Origin: Rhizomicrobium palustre
GTDB taxonomy: Bacteria; Pseudomonadota; Alphaproteobacteria; Micropepsales; Micropepsaceae
Reading direction: 5' to 3'
Assembly: GCF_011761565.1 (NCBI RefSeq)
Contig: NZ_JAASRM010000001.1
Location: 2,356,139 to 2,420,138 of the forward strand
Length of the DNA: 64,000 nucleotides
The notes beneath the pieces were generated by a model that was not told where the DNA came from, did not search any database, and saw only the letters and a list, made by a program, of their open reading frames with translations. Below, piece after piece: positions 8,543-17,574 of this stretch (within the stretch, counting starts at the first letter, position 1; every line of letters begins with the position of its first letter). Both the position numbers and the translations under genes were made by a program.

Positions 8543-9669
8543 TCGCGGCGGTGCTCCTGACCTTCATATCGCTTCTGATCTGGCTGGTGCTGCTTTTCGG
8601 CCGCGGCTGGTTCTGGCTTTGCCGTGAGCGCGATAGCGCCGAGGTGGCGATGCCCAGCCATTGGCCGTCGGTGACCGCGGTCGTTCCCGCGCGCAATGAG
8701 GCGGATGGCATAGCGGAATGCGTCCGCAGCCTGCTCGCGCAGGATTATCCCGGCCCCTTCAAGGTCATCGTGGTGGATGATCAATCCGAAGACGGCACGT
8801 CGGAAGTGGTGAAGGCGCTGGGCGATGCGCGGCTGGAGGTTTTATCCGGCGCACCGCATCCCAAAGGCTGGACGGGAAAGCTTTTCGCGGTCAGCCAAGG
8901 TGTGGCGAAGGCGGGCAGCGAGGCGGAGTATCTCTGGCTCACCGATGCCGACATCGCCCATACGCCGGATAACCTCAGAAACCTCGTGGCGCGCGCCGAA
9001 GCGGGCAAGTATGTCCTCGTCTCGCTGATGGCCAAGCTCAACTGCACCAGCTTCGCCGAACGCTTTCTCATCCCGGCCTTCGTGTTCTTCTTCGACATGC
9101 TCTATCCCTTCGGCTGGGTGAACAATGTGAAGCGCAAGACCGCGGGGGCAGCTGGCGGCTGCATGCTGATCAAGCGCACGGCGCTGGAACAAGCTGGCGG
9201 CATCGAGAGCATCCGCGCCGAGATCATCGATGATTGCGCCATGGGTCGCAGGATGAAATCGGTGGGACCGATCTGGCTGGGCCTGACCAATCGCGCCCTC
9301 AGCCTGCGCCCTTATCCGAAAATCGAAGACATTCGCGGCATGGTCGCCCGTTCGGCCTATGCGCAGCTGCAATATTCGCCGCTGCTGTTGCTCGGCACCG
9401 TGATCGGCATGGCGCTGCTCTACATCCTGCCGCTGGCGGGGCTGTTCATTGGCGGGCTTGCGGCCTTGTTCGGGGCGCTCGCCTGGGCAGCGATGACCAT
9501 CGCCTTTCAGCCGATGCTGCACTTCTATGGCCGCTCGCCTTTCTGGGGCTTGGCTTTGCCTGTCATCGGTGTGTTTTATGCAGGCTTCACCATCGATTCT
9601 GCCGTACAGCATTGGCGCGGGCGCGGCGGCATGTGGAAGGGGCGCGCGCAAGCGCAGGCGGGATCATGA
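8539..9669 (+). CDS. hpnB: hopene-associated glycosyltransferase HpnB
   Basis: GT2-family glycosyltransferase anchored in the inner membrane and conserved in hopanoid clusters; exact substrate not settled. The 376-residue protein has an N-terminal membrane helix, the GT-A nucleotide-binding start (VTAVVPARNEADGI), VVDDQSEDGT, the metal-binding LTDADI motif, an IIDDCAMG acceptor-site motif, and several C-terminal membrane helices after about residue 275. ATG 8539 overlaps the hpnA stop; the stop overlaps hpnC. Confidence 0.9.
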   Translation: MIAAVLLTFISLLIWLVLLFGRGWFWLCRERDSAEVAMPSHWPSVTAVVPARNEADGIAECVRSLLAQDYPGPFKVIVVDDQSEDGTSEVVKALGDARLEVLSGAPHPKGWTGKLFAVSQGVAKAGSEAEYLWLTDADIAHTPDNLRNLVARAEAGKYVLVSLMAKLNCTSFAERFLIPAFVFFFDMLYPFGWVNNVKRKTAGAAGGCMLIKRTALEQAGGIESIRAEIIDDCAMGRRMKSVGPIWLGLTNRALSLRPYPKIEDIRGMVARSAYAQLQYSPLLLLGTVIGMALLYILPLAGLFIGGLAALFGALAWAAMTIAFQPMLHFYGRSPFWGLALPVIGVFYAGFTIDSAVQHWRGRGGMWKGRAQAQAGS

Positions 9670-10520
9670 CTGAGGTTGCAGAACTCGCATCCGGCAAGGG
9701 GCATAAGGACGAGAATTTTCCCGTCGCCTCCGTCATCATTGCCAAAGAGCATCGCCCGGCGGTGATGGCCTTCTATAATTTTGTGCGCCTCGCCGACGAC
9801 GTTTCCGATAACGAAATCGCGCCGCCGGAAGAAAAGCTGCGTCTGCTCGATGCGCTGCGCGCTTCGCTGGAAGGCGAGAATGATGCGGTGCGCCAAGGCG
9901 TGGTGCTGCGCGAATTACAAAAAGCGCGTGGGCTTTCGCCGGTGCATGCGCTGGATCTTCTGGAAGCCTTCCGCCGCGATTGCACCAAGCTGCGCTATAC
10001 CGATTGGGACGATCTCATCGATTACTGCCGCTATTCGGCGATGCCGGTGGGACGCTATGTGCTGGATGTGCATGGCGAGAGCAAAGATGCCTGGCCGCTC
10101 AACGATGCGCTTTGCGCGGCGCTGCAAGTGATCAATCACCTGCAGGATTGCGGCAAGGATTATAAGAGCCTTAATCGCGTGTACCTGCCGCAAGACGTGC
10201 TGGAAAAGCATGGCGCGCGGGTTGAAGACCTTGCGGGGACGCAATGCACGCCCGCCTTGAAAGCGGTGATCGCCGAGCTTGCCGCCAAGAATGGCGAGCT
10301 TTTGAAAACCTCCGCTGCCTTTGCCGCGCATATCCGCTCCAAGCGCCTCGCGCTGGAAGTGGCGCTGATTCAGCGTTTCGCGGAAGACCTTAACACCTGG
10401 CTCCTCACCCGTGATCCTTTGTGCGAGCGGGTACATCACAAGAAATCAGAATTGCCCGCGCTGGCGCTTTCCGCTTTCGCGCGTTTTCTCGCAGGGCGTT
10501 TTAAGGGAGATCGCGCATGA
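9666..10520 (+). CDS. hpnC: hydroxysqualene synthase HpnC
   Basis: Squalene/phytoene synthase family enzyme. In the bacterial three-step route HpnC converts presqualene diphosphate to hydroxysqualene. The 284-residue protein has two Asp-rich motifs, RLADDVSDN (Asp44, Asp45, Asp48) and HLQDCGKDY (Asp161, Asp165). The start ATG overlaps the hpnB stop by four bases. Order C-D-E matches the standard arrangement. Confidence 0.93.
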   Translation: MTEVAELASGKGHKDENFPVASVIIAKEHRPAVMAFYNFVRLADDVSDNEIAPPEEKLRLLDALRASLEGENDAVRQGVVLRELQKARGLSPVHALDLLEAFRRDCTKLRYTDWDDLIDYCRYSAMPVGRYVLDVHGESKDAWPLNDALCAALQVINHLQDCGKDYKSLNRVYLPQDVLEKHGARVEDLAGTQCTPALKAVIAELAAKNGELLKTSAAFAAHIRSKRLALEVALIQRFAEDLNTWLLTRDPLCERVHHKKSELPALALSAFARFLAGRFKGDRA

Positions 10521-11353
10521 CAGACGCGCCCGAAATTGAAGCTGTCCGCCAGAAGGCTTCCAAAAGCTCCTTCTATTCGGCGATGAAAATGATGGCCAAG
10601 CCCCAGCGCGAGGGGATGTATGCCATCTATGCCTTCTGCCGTGTGGTGGATGACATCGCCGATGACGGCATCGGCACGCGCATCGAACGCACCACCGCGC
10701 TGCAGGAATGGCGCGATGATCTGGGCGCGCTCTATGTCGGCGGTCGTGGCGGGCGCGCGGCGTTTCTGAGAGGTGTAGTGGATGATTTCGGCCCGCGTCT
10801 TCAGGATTTCATCGCCGTAATCGATGGCATGCAGATGGATGTGGACGAGGATATCGTCGCACCAAGCCTGGAAGTGCTCGATCTCTATTGTGACCGGGTG
10901 GCGAGCGCCGTCGGGCGGCTCTCGATCAAGGTCTTCGGCATGGAAGAGGAGCCGGGTTTCGCGCTGGCGCATCATTTGGGCCGCGCCTTGCAGCTCACCA
11001 ATATCCTGCGCGATCTTGATGAAGATGCTGAGATCGGGCGGCTTTATCTGCCGCGCGATTATCTTGGCATCGGTATTGCGCCGGTGACGCCGAAAGAAGC
11101 GCTTGAGCTTCCCTCTTTGAACGAAGCCTGCCGCAAGGTGGCGGCGCTGGCCGAAACCCATTACGAGGCGGCGCATCAGATCATGGCGAAGAAGCCGCAA
11201 GGCGATATTCGTGCGCCGCGGCTGATGGGCGCGGTCTATCATGAAATCCTCAAGCGCATGATGAAGATCGGCTGGAAAGCACCGCGCAAGCGCGTGAAGC
11301 TGCCCAAGCCTGTGCTGGCTTATCTTGCGCTGCGTTATGGGCTCGGCGGATGA
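10517..11353 (+). CDS. hpnD: presqualene diphosphate synthase HpnD
   Basis: Condenses two farnesyl diphosphates to presqualene diphosphate, the first committed step toward squalene. The 278-residue protein has FCRVVDDIADD (Asp45, Asp46, Asp49) and LTNILRDLDEDA (Asp166, Asp170), followed by the RLYLPRDYL segment typical of this family. Coupled by 4-nt overlaps to hpnC and hpnE. Farnesyl diphosphate is presumably supplied by ispA at 17.6 kb. Confidence 0.94.
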   Translation: MTDAPEIEAVRQKASKSSFYSAMKMMAKPQREGMYAIYAFCRVVDDIADDGIGTRIERTTALQEWRDDLGALYVGGRGGRAAFLRGVVDDFGPRLQDFIAVIDGMQMDVDEDIVAPSLEVLDLYCDRVASAVGRLSIKVFGMEEEPGFALAHHLGRALQLTNILRDLDEDAEIGRLYLPRDYLGIGIAPVTPKEALELPSLNEACRKVAALAETHYEAAHQIMAKKPQGDIRAPRLMGAVYHEILKRMMKIGWKAPRKRVKLPKPVLAYLALRYGLGG

Positions 11354-12588
11354 AAAAGCTCATTGTCGTCGGTGGCGGATTGGCGGGGCTTGCGGCGGCG
11401 GTAACCGCGGCGAGCGAAGGTGCCGAGGTGACGGTCTATGAAGCCGCGCGCCAAGCGGGTGGGCGTTGCCGTTCTTATTACGATGACGCGTTCGGCGCGG
11501 TGATCGACAATGGCAATCACCTCGTCTTATCTGGCAACACCGCGGTCGCGTCCTATCTGAAAACCATCGGTGCGAAGAACGCGCTGGTGGGGCCAGAGCG
11601 GGCGGAGTTCGAATTTGGCGATCTCGCCACCGGTGCGCGCTGGACCTTGCGGCCCAATGAAGGCCCGCTGGCGTGGTGGATTTTCTCGGAAAGCCGCCGC
11701 GTGCCGGGCACCAAGCCGTTGGATTATGTGAAGCTCGCCGCGCTTTTGGCCGCTGGCCCGAATGCCACGATTGAAGACCTCATTCCGTGTGAGGGCCCAC
11801 TCTGGGAACGGCTGATGCGGCCTTTCCTGGTGGCGGTGATGAATACTGAGCCGGAGAAATCCTCCGCGCGTCTCGCAGGCGCGGTGTTGAAAGAAACGCT
11901 GGCCAAGGGCGGGCGCACCTATCGCCCGCGTATCGCCCATCCCACGCTCGCGGCGGCGTTTGTCGAACCGGCGCTGAAATATCTCTCCGATAAGCGTGGC
12001 ATGATCCATCTGGGCCAGCGCTTGCGCAAAATCGTGATCGAAGATGGCCGCGTCACCGCGCTGGAGTTCCCGGAGAACCGCGTCGCGGTGGAAGAGGATA
12101 CTTCCGTCGTGCTCGCCGTGCCCGCCTGGGTCGCCAAAGATCTTCTGCCCGGCCTTACCGTGCCGGATGATTTCCGCTCCATCGTGAACGCGCATTTCAA
12201 AGTGCCCGCGCCGCAAGGCGCGCCCGCCATGCTGGGGTTGATCAATAGCGCGGCGGAATGGGTATTCACTTTCCCGGATCGCATTTCGGTGACGGTGAGC
12301 GCGGCGGAAAGCATCGTGGATCGTGATCGCGAGGATTTGGCGCGGCTGTTATGGGGCGATGTGGCGGAGGCGCTTGGCCTCTCCACCGAGCTTCCACAGT
12401 GGCAGATCGTGAAAGAAAAGCGCGCCACCTTCGCGGCCACGCCGGAGCAGAATGCGCTGCGGCCTGGCACGAAAACGGCCTATCGCAACCTCACCTTGGC
12501 AGGCGATTGGACCGCGACCGGTCTTCCCTCCACGATTGAAGGCGCTTTGCGCTCCGGTCAGAAAGCGGCTTTGGCGCTGCGCTCATAA
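11350..12588 (+). CDS. hpnE: hydroxysqualene dehydroxylase HpnE
   Basis: FAD-dependent amine-oxidase-like enzyme that reduces hydroxysqualene to squalene. The 412-residue protein begins with the dinucleotide-binding motif VVGGGLAGLAAA (7-17) followed by VYEAARQAGGRC, and ends with the FAD-contacting segment LAGDWTATGLPSTIEGA. It closes the tightly coupled hpnL-A-B-C-D-E chain; shc begins 17 nt later. Confidence 0.93.
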   Translation: MKKLIVVGGGLAGLAAAVTAASEGAEVTVYEAARQAGGRCRSYYDDAFGAVIDNGNHLVLSGNTAVASYLKTIGAKNALVGPERAEFEFGDLATGARWTLRPNEGPLAWWIFSESRRVPGTKPLDYVKLAALLAAGPNATIEDLIPCEGPLWERLMRPFLVAVMNTEPEKSSARLAGAVLKETLAKGGRTYRPRIAHPTLAAAFVEPALKYLSDKRGMIHLGQRLRKIVIEDGRVTALEFPENRVAVEEDTSVVLAVPAWVAKDLLPGLTVPDDFRSIVNAHFKVPAPQGAPAMLGLINSAAEWVFTFPDRISVTVSAAESIVDRDREDLARLLWGDVAEALGLSTELPQWQIVKEKRATFAATPEQNALRPGTKTAYRNLTLAGDWTATGLPSTIEGALRSGQKAALALRS

Positions 12589-12605
12589 TCTCTATAATCC
12601 GGCCC

Positions 12606-14561
12606 ATGAATATGAACGTGAAGATGAACGCCCCTGCTGAAACCGTTCCTGTCGATGCGCTGATCAAAGCGGCGACCGATGCCATTCTGCGCGAGCAGAG
12701 GCCCGATGGGCATTGGGTCTATGAGCTTGAAGCCGATGCCACCATTCCGGCGGAATATGTGCTTCTCACGCATTTCCTGGGCGAGGAACCGAACCTCGAG
12801 CTCGAAAAGAAAATTGGCGTCTATCTGCGCCGTATCCAGGGCGAGCATGGTGGCTGGCCGCTCTATCACAAGGGCGCGCTGGATATCTCCGCGACGGTGA
12901 AAGCCTATTTCGCGCTCAAGATGATCGGCGATGACCCCGAGGCGCCGCATATGAAGCGCGCGCGCGAGGAAATCCTGAAACGCGGCGGCGCGGGCAAGGC
13001 GAACGTCTTCACCCGCATTCAGCTTGCGCTTTATGGCGATGTGCCGTGGTCGATTATTCCCACCATTCCGCCCGAGCTGATTTTGTTGCCGCGCTGGTTC
13101 CCCATTCATCTCTCCAAGATGAGCTATTGGGCGCGCACCGTGATCGTGCCGCTTCTGGTCTTGGCGGCGAAACAGCCCATCGCGCGCAATCCGCGCGGCG
13201 TGCATGTCAAAGAACTGTTCCTGCCGGGCAAAGTCGCCTCCAAGCGCGCCGCGCATCAAAAGTGGATCTGGTCGGCCTTCTTTGGCGCGCTCGATTGGGT
13301 GCTGAAGCGCGTGGAGCCCTTCTGGCCGCAAAAGCTGCGCGCCCATGCGATCAAAACCTGCATGGAATGGACGACCGAGCGCCTTAATGGCGAAGACGGT
13401 CTCGGCGCGATTTATCCCGCCATGGCGAACAGCGTGATGATGTATGACACGCTCGGTGTCGGCCCCGAAGATCCCCGCCGCGCCATCGCGCGGGTCTCGG
13501 TGGAAAAGCTGCTCGTCATCAAGGAAGACGAAGCCTATTGCCAGCCTTGTGTCTCGCCGGTGTGGGATACGGGGCTGGTCTGCCATGCGCTGATGGAAAC
13601 GCGTGACCCGAAAGTGCATGAAGCCGTCACCAAGGGCCTTGAGTGGCTGAAGCCGTTGCAGGTCTTGGATGTGAAGGGCGATTGGGCGGAGGAAAAGCCG
13701 GGTGTGCGCCCGGGCGGTTGGGCCTTCCAGTATCGCAACGATTATTACCCCGATCTTGATGACACCGCCGTGGTGGTGATGGCGCTGGACCGCGCCAAGG
13801 AAATCGAGGGCCAAAAATCCGATTACAGCGAAGCCATTTCGCGCGGGCGCGAATGGGTGGAAGGGCTGCAGTCCAAGAATGGCGGCTGGGGCGCGTTCGA
13901 CGCGGACAATTCCTATTACTACCTCAATAACATTCCCTTCGCCGATCACGGCGCGCTGTTGGACCCGCCCACCGAAGACGTTTCGGGTCGCTGTATCGGC
14001 ATGCTTGCGCAGTTGGGTGAGGCAAACGACACGCCGCGCATGAAGGCGGCCATCGAGTATCTCGAAAAAGTGCAAATGCCGGATGGCTCCTGGTTCGGGC
14101 GCTGGGGCGTGAATTACATCTATGGCACCTGGTCGGCGCTGGCGGGCCTCAACGCGGCGGGCATTGATCACAGCCATCCCATGATCCGCAAAGCTGTCGA
14201 TTGGCTGGTGACGATCCAGAACGAGGATGGCGGCTGGGGCGAGGATTGCGACAGCTATAAGCTCGAATACAAGGGCTATGAGAAGGCGCCCTCCATCGCC
14301 TCACAGACGGCCTGGGCGCTGCTGGGCTTGATGGCGGCGGGCGAGGTCGATCATCCCGCTGTGGCGCGCGGTGTGCGCTGGCTCGAGGCCAATCAGGGCG
14401 CAGACGGGCTCTGGCCGCAGGAATACTACACCGGTGGCGGGTTCCCCCGCGTGTTTTATCTTCGCTATCACGGCTATCCGAAATTCTTCCCGTTGTGGGC
14501 GCTGGCGCGATATCGCAATCTGAAGACCGGCAATTCGCGGAAAGTGGGGCACGGGCTGTGA
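12606..14561 (+). CDS. shc: squalene-hopene cyclase
   Basis: Monotopic membrane enzyme (HpnF) that cyclises squalene to hopene and hopanol. The 651-residue length is normal. It carries the catalytic DLDD motif (383-386, the DxDD acid), repeated QW-type motifs (for example QSKNGGWGAF, QNEDGGWGE, QGADGLWPQ) and FYLRYHGYPKFFP near the C-terminus. Start is ATG 12606 or 12612; no strong Shine-Dalgarno is visible. The stop overlaps the GTG start of hpnG (GTGA), coupling cyclisation with side-chain processing. Confidence 0.96.
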   Translation: MNMNVKMNAPAETVPVDALIKAATDAILREQRPDGHWVYELEADATIPAEYVLLTHFLGEEPNLELEKKIGVYLRRIQGEHGGWPLYHKGALDISATVKAYFALKMIGDDPEAPHMKRAREEILKRGGAGKANVFTRIQLALYGDVPWSIIPTIPPELILLPRWFPIHLSKMSYWARTVIVPLLVLAAKQPIARNPRGVHVKELFLPGKVASKRAAHQKWIWSAFFGALDWVLKRVEPFWPQKLRAHAIKTCMEWTTERLNGEDGLGAIYPAMANSVMMYDTLGVGPEDPRRAIARVSVEKLLVIKEDEAYCQPCVSPVWDTGLVCHALMETRDPKVHEAVTKGLEWLKPLQVLDVKGDWAEEKPGVRPGGWAFQYRNDYYPDLDDTAVVVMALDRAKEIEGQKSDYSEAISRGREWVEGLQSKNGGWGAFDADNSYYYLNNIPFADHGALLDPPTEDVSGRCIGMLAQLGEANDTPRMKAAIEYLEKVQMPDGSWFGRWGVNYIYGTWSALAGLNAAGIDHSHPMIRKAVDWLVTIQNEDGGWGEDCDSYKLEYKGYEKAPSIASQTAWALLGLMAAGEVDHPAVARGVRWLEANQGADGLWPQEYYTGGGFPRVFYLRYHGYPKFFPLWALARYRNLKTGNSRKVGHGL

Positions 14562-15223
14562 AGGTTGTTGCCGTTGTAGGTCTGTCGCGGGAAGCGCGGC
14601 TGGCGAAGCGTTTTGGCATGACGCCGGTGATCAGCGGCGCCAATCCTGAGCTTCTGACACAGCGGCTGAAAGAGCTGGGGCCGGATGTGTGCGGCATGGT
14701 CAGCTTTGGGCTGGCGGGCGGCCTGGCGCCTTTGCCGGAAGTCGGCGACGCCCTTATCGGCACCCATGTCGTCACCGAGAACGAGCATTACGCCTGCGAT
14801 CCCGGCTGGTCGAAAATCCTGCGCACCAAGCTGCCGGACGCTCATTCGGTGGTGATGGCGGGGGTGGAAGAGCCTGCCCAGCATATCGGCGCGAAGAAGG
14901 ATCTCTTCCGCCTCACCGGCGCGCATGCGGTGGATATGGAATCGCATATCGCGGCGCGTTACGCGGCCGCGCATGGCATTCCCTTTGTGGTGCTGAGAGC
15001 GATTTCGGATGATTCCCGCCGGACGCTTCCGCCAGCCGCCTTGGAGCCCTTAAGCCCCAACGGAAAACCGCGGATGTTTGCGATTTTCCGTTCGATATTG
15101 CGCGAGCCCGACCAGTTCGGCGAGCTCTTGCGCACAGGCCGCGAGGCTGGCGCGGCCTTTAAGAGCTTACTGCGCTGCCTGCGTGTCCTCGGCCCCAGCC
15201 TCGGCTGTCCCTACATCCACTGA
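14558..15223 (+). CDS. hpnG: adenosylhopane nucleosidase HpnG
   Basis: Purine nucleosidase/phosphorylase-fold enzyme that removes adenine from adenosylhopane (the HpnH product), giving ribosylhopane or its phosphate. The 221-residue protein begins VVAVVGLSREARLA and has the family active-site segment AHAVDMESHIAARYAAAHG and LRAISDDS. The start is GTG 14558, fixed by the overlap with the shc stop. Its last 57 nt overlap the 3' end of the oppositely oriented hpnH. Confidence 0.9.
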   Translation: MKVVAVVGLSREARLAKRFGMTPVISGANPELLTQRLKELGPDVCGMVSFGLAGGLAPLPEVGDALIGTHVVTENEHYACDPGWSKILRTKLPDAHSVVMAGVEEPAQHIGAKKDLFRLTGAHAVDMESHIAARYAAAHGIPFVVLRAISDDSRRTLPPAALEPLSPNGKPRMFAIFRSILREPDQFGELLRTGREAGAAFKSLLRCLRVLGPSLGCPYIH

Positions 15224-16342
15224 CTTCTTGCCAGCCTTGATATCGGCCAGAGCCATCTGGACATGGCGCGAGAAGACGAATTCGGCCGGGCGCTGTTTGG
15301 AAAGATCGATCTCCGGCGCGAAATCGCCGGTGGTCTTGCTGCCGCGAAGGGCGAGCGGCAGAAGCTTCCAGGGCTTGGCCACGGAATCGCGCACTGCAGT
15401 GCCTTCGAAGCCGCAATGGACCATGCAGTTGGCGCACTTCTCGTAATTGCCGACACCGTATTTCTCCCATTCGGTGCCTTCCATCAGCTCGGCAAAGGTC
15501 TTCACATAGCCTTCGCCCAGGAGGTAGCAGGGCTTCTGCCAGCCGAACACGGTGCGCGCCGGCATGGACCAGGGCGAGCATTCATAGGTCTGGTTGCCCG
15601 CCAGGAAGTCGAGGAAGAGTTCGGACTGGGTGAACTTCCACTTCTTGCCGCCATTGCCGCGAGAGAAGATGCCGCGGAAGAGGTTCTTGGTCTTCTCGCG
15701 GTTGAGGAAGTGCTCCTGGTTCGGGGCGCGCTCATAAGCATAGCCCGGCGACACGGTGATGCCGTCGCAGCCCAGCGCCATCATCTCGTCGAAGAACTTC
15801 GCGGTGCGCTCCGGATCGGCGTCGTTGAAGAGCGTGCAGTTGATCTGGGTACGGAAGCCCTTGGACTTCGCCAGCTTCAGCGCCGCAATCGCCTTGTCGT
15901 AGGTGCCTTCCAGGCACACCGACTTGTCGTGCATGCCCTTGTCGCCATCCAGATGGATCGACCAGGTGAAGTTCTCGTGCGGCTCATACTGGTCGATCTT
16001 TTTCGACAGCAGCAGAGCATTGGTGCAGAGAATGATGAACTTGTTGCGCTCGATGAAGCCCTTGACGATCTGGGGCATCTCGCGATGCAGAAGCGGCTCG
16101 CCACCGGCGATCGAAACGGCGGGGGCGCCGCATTCATCGATCGCTGCCATGCAATCCTCGTAAGAGAGGCGCAGGTTCAGGATGTCATCGGGGTAGTCGA
16201 TCTTACCGCAGCCCTGGCAGGCGAGGTTGCAGCGGAACAACGGCTCGAGCATCAGCACCAGCGGATAGTGCTTCTTGCCGCTCAAATGCTGCTTCATCAC
16301 ATACGCGCCGATGCGGGCGGCTTGTTTGAACGGAATGCTCAA
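15167..16342 (-). CDS. hpnH: adenosyl-hopene transferase HpnH (radical SAM)
   Basis: Radical SAM enzyme that adds a 5'-deoxyadenosyl group to hopene, the first step of C35 hopanoid side-chain formation. The 391-residue protein has FRCNLACQGCG near the N-terminus (Cys38, Cys42, Cys45), the SIAGGEPLLH SAM-binding motif and a C-terminal cysteine cluster (YEKCANCMVHCG) that may bind a second cluster or metal. ATG has GAAGGAG about 10 nt upstream. It reads against hpnG and overlaps it by 57 nt. ispH lies 78 nt upstream on the same strand, with hairpins between. Confidence 0.94.
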   Translation of the reverse strand: MSIPFKQAARIGAYVMKQHLSGKKHYPLVLMLEPLFRCNLACQGCGKIDYPDDILNLRLSYEDCMAAIDECGAPAVSIAGGEPLLHREMPQIVKGFIERNKFIILCTNALLLSKKIDQYEPHENFTWSIHLDGDKGMHDKSVCLEGTYDKAIAALKLAKSKGFRTQINCTLFNDADPERTAKFFDEMMALGCDGITVSPGYAYERAPNQEHFLNREKTKNLFRGIFSRGNGGKKWKFTQSELFLDFLAGNQTYECSPWSMPARTVFGWQKPCYLLGEGYVKTFAELMEGTEWEKYGVGNYEKCANCMVHCGFEGTAVRDSVAKPWKLLPLALRGSKTTGDFAPEIDLSKQRPAEFVFSRHVQMALADIKAGKKSVDVGTAEAGAEDTQAAQ

Positions 16343-16359
16343 CGTTTTACTCCTTCAAC

Positions 16360-16418
16360 CGCGGACGAGGTCCGCGAAACGTAACTTGGCAACCGCGGTC
16401 CCGAAGACCGCACGTTTC
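16360..16418 (-). promoter_or_regulatory. structured ispH-hpnH intergenic RNA
   Basis: Read on the minus strand, the gap forms an outer stem GAAACGT / ACGTTTC (16412-16418 with 16376-16382) enclosing a GCGGTC / GACCGC hairpin with a 5-nt loop (16395-16411). A second hairpin CGCGGAC / GTCCGCG with a 3-nt loop follows at 16360-16376. No T-run follows, so it is probably an mRNA stability or processing element rather than a terminator. Confidence 0.5.
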
Positions 16419-16420
16419 AA

Positions 16421-17347
16421 TTAGGCCCGAAGTTCCGCCGGCAGGCGGAATTCGATGTGTTCTTTCTTGCCGTCCATCTGTTCGACGGTGAGATTGGCAT
16501 TGATGGCGCGCAGTGCGTCGATAACATGCTCCACCAGGGCTTCCGGCGCCGAGGCGCCCGCCGTGATGCCGATGGTGGCATAGCCCTTGACCCATTCCGG
16601 ATCGAGTTCGCTGCCGTCATTGATGAGATAGGAGGGCTTACCCTCTTCCTTGCCGATCTCGCGCAGGCGGTTCGAGTTGGAAGAGTTCTTTGCGCCTACC
16701 ACCAGGATAACGTCGGCGACGCGGCAAAGTTCGCGCACGGCCTGCTGACGGTTCTGGGTGGCGTAGCAGATGTCAGTGGTTTCCGGCCCGACGATATCGC
16801 TGAAGCGCGCCTTCAACGCCGCGATGATGTTGCGGGTGTCGTCGATGGAAAGCGTGGTCTGAGTCACATAAGCGACCGGGGTATCGGTGGGAATGGAAAG
16901 GGCTTCGACATCGGCCTCGGTCTGGACCAGATGCACCGGCGCGCCGACCTGGCCCATGGTGCCTTCGACTTCCGGGTGACCGGCATGGCCGATCAGAATC
17001 AGCATGCGGCCATTGCCGACATAACGCTTACCTTGGCTGTGCACTTTGGACACCAGCGGGCAGGTGGCATCCAGCACCGGCAGGCCGCGATCCTGGGCGT
17101 TCTTCACCACCGTCTGCGGCACGCCATGGGCGCTGAACACGGTGACGGCGCCATCGGGCACCTCGTGCAACTCTTCAACGAAGCGGGCACCCTTGCTCTT
17201 CAGGGTTTCCACCACGAATTTGTTATGGACGATCTCGTGGCGCACATAGACGGGCTGGCCGTATTTTTCCAAGGCGCGTTCGACGATATCGATCGCCCGG
17301 ACAACGCCTGCACAAAAGCCGCGCGGCTGGGCAAGAACGACACGCAT
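16421..17347 (-). CDS. ispH: HMB-PP reductase IspH
   Basis: 4Fe-4S enzyme of the methylerythritol phosphate pathway converting HMB-PP to IPP and DMAPP. The 308-residue protein has the three cluster cysteines Cys12 (RGFCAG), Cys96 (DATCPLV) and Cys194 (ICYATQ), with active-site histidines His41, His74 and His124. ATG 17347 ([14 protein letters not shown]) is chosen over the upstream in-frame start at 17386 because it has GAGGAG upstream and matches the family N-terminus. It is divergent from ispA and shares the precursor-supply role for hopanoids. Confidence 0.95.
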   Translation of the reverse strand: MRVVLAQPRGFCAGVVRAIDIVERALEKYGQPVYVRHEIVHNKFVVETLKSKGARFVEELHEVPDGAVTVFSAHGVPQTVVKNAQDRGLPVLDATCPLVSKVHSQGKRYVGNGRMLILIGHAGHPEVEGTMGQVGAPVHLVQTEADVEALSIPTDTPVAYVTQTTLSIDDTRNIIAALKARFSDIVGPETTDICYATQNRQQAVRELCRVADVILVVGAKNSSNSNRLREIGKEEGKPSYLINDGSELDPEWVKGYATIGITAGASAPEALVEHVIDALRAINANLTVEQMDGKKEHIEFRLPAELRA

Positions 17348-17574
17348 GGGCTCGCAACTCCTCGTGATAAGGGACCGGTCTAGCATGCTAAATCCCTAAA
17401 TGAAAAAGGGAAATTCGCACCGCACCGCCTTCCGGGCAGTTTCCAGATATGGGCGACACAGCGCAATACTTTCTTGGCGGAGGTCGCGTCAATCGGGGAC
17501 CCCCGTTGCGTTAGGCTCATATTGCGCTAGAGAGGGGCCCGGTTGGGGGACAAGTTGGGGGAAAGGATATCGTT

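Noticed and set aside
12558..14177. 539-codon frame antisense to shc
   Set aside because: Shadow frame opposite a clear squalene-hopene cyclase.
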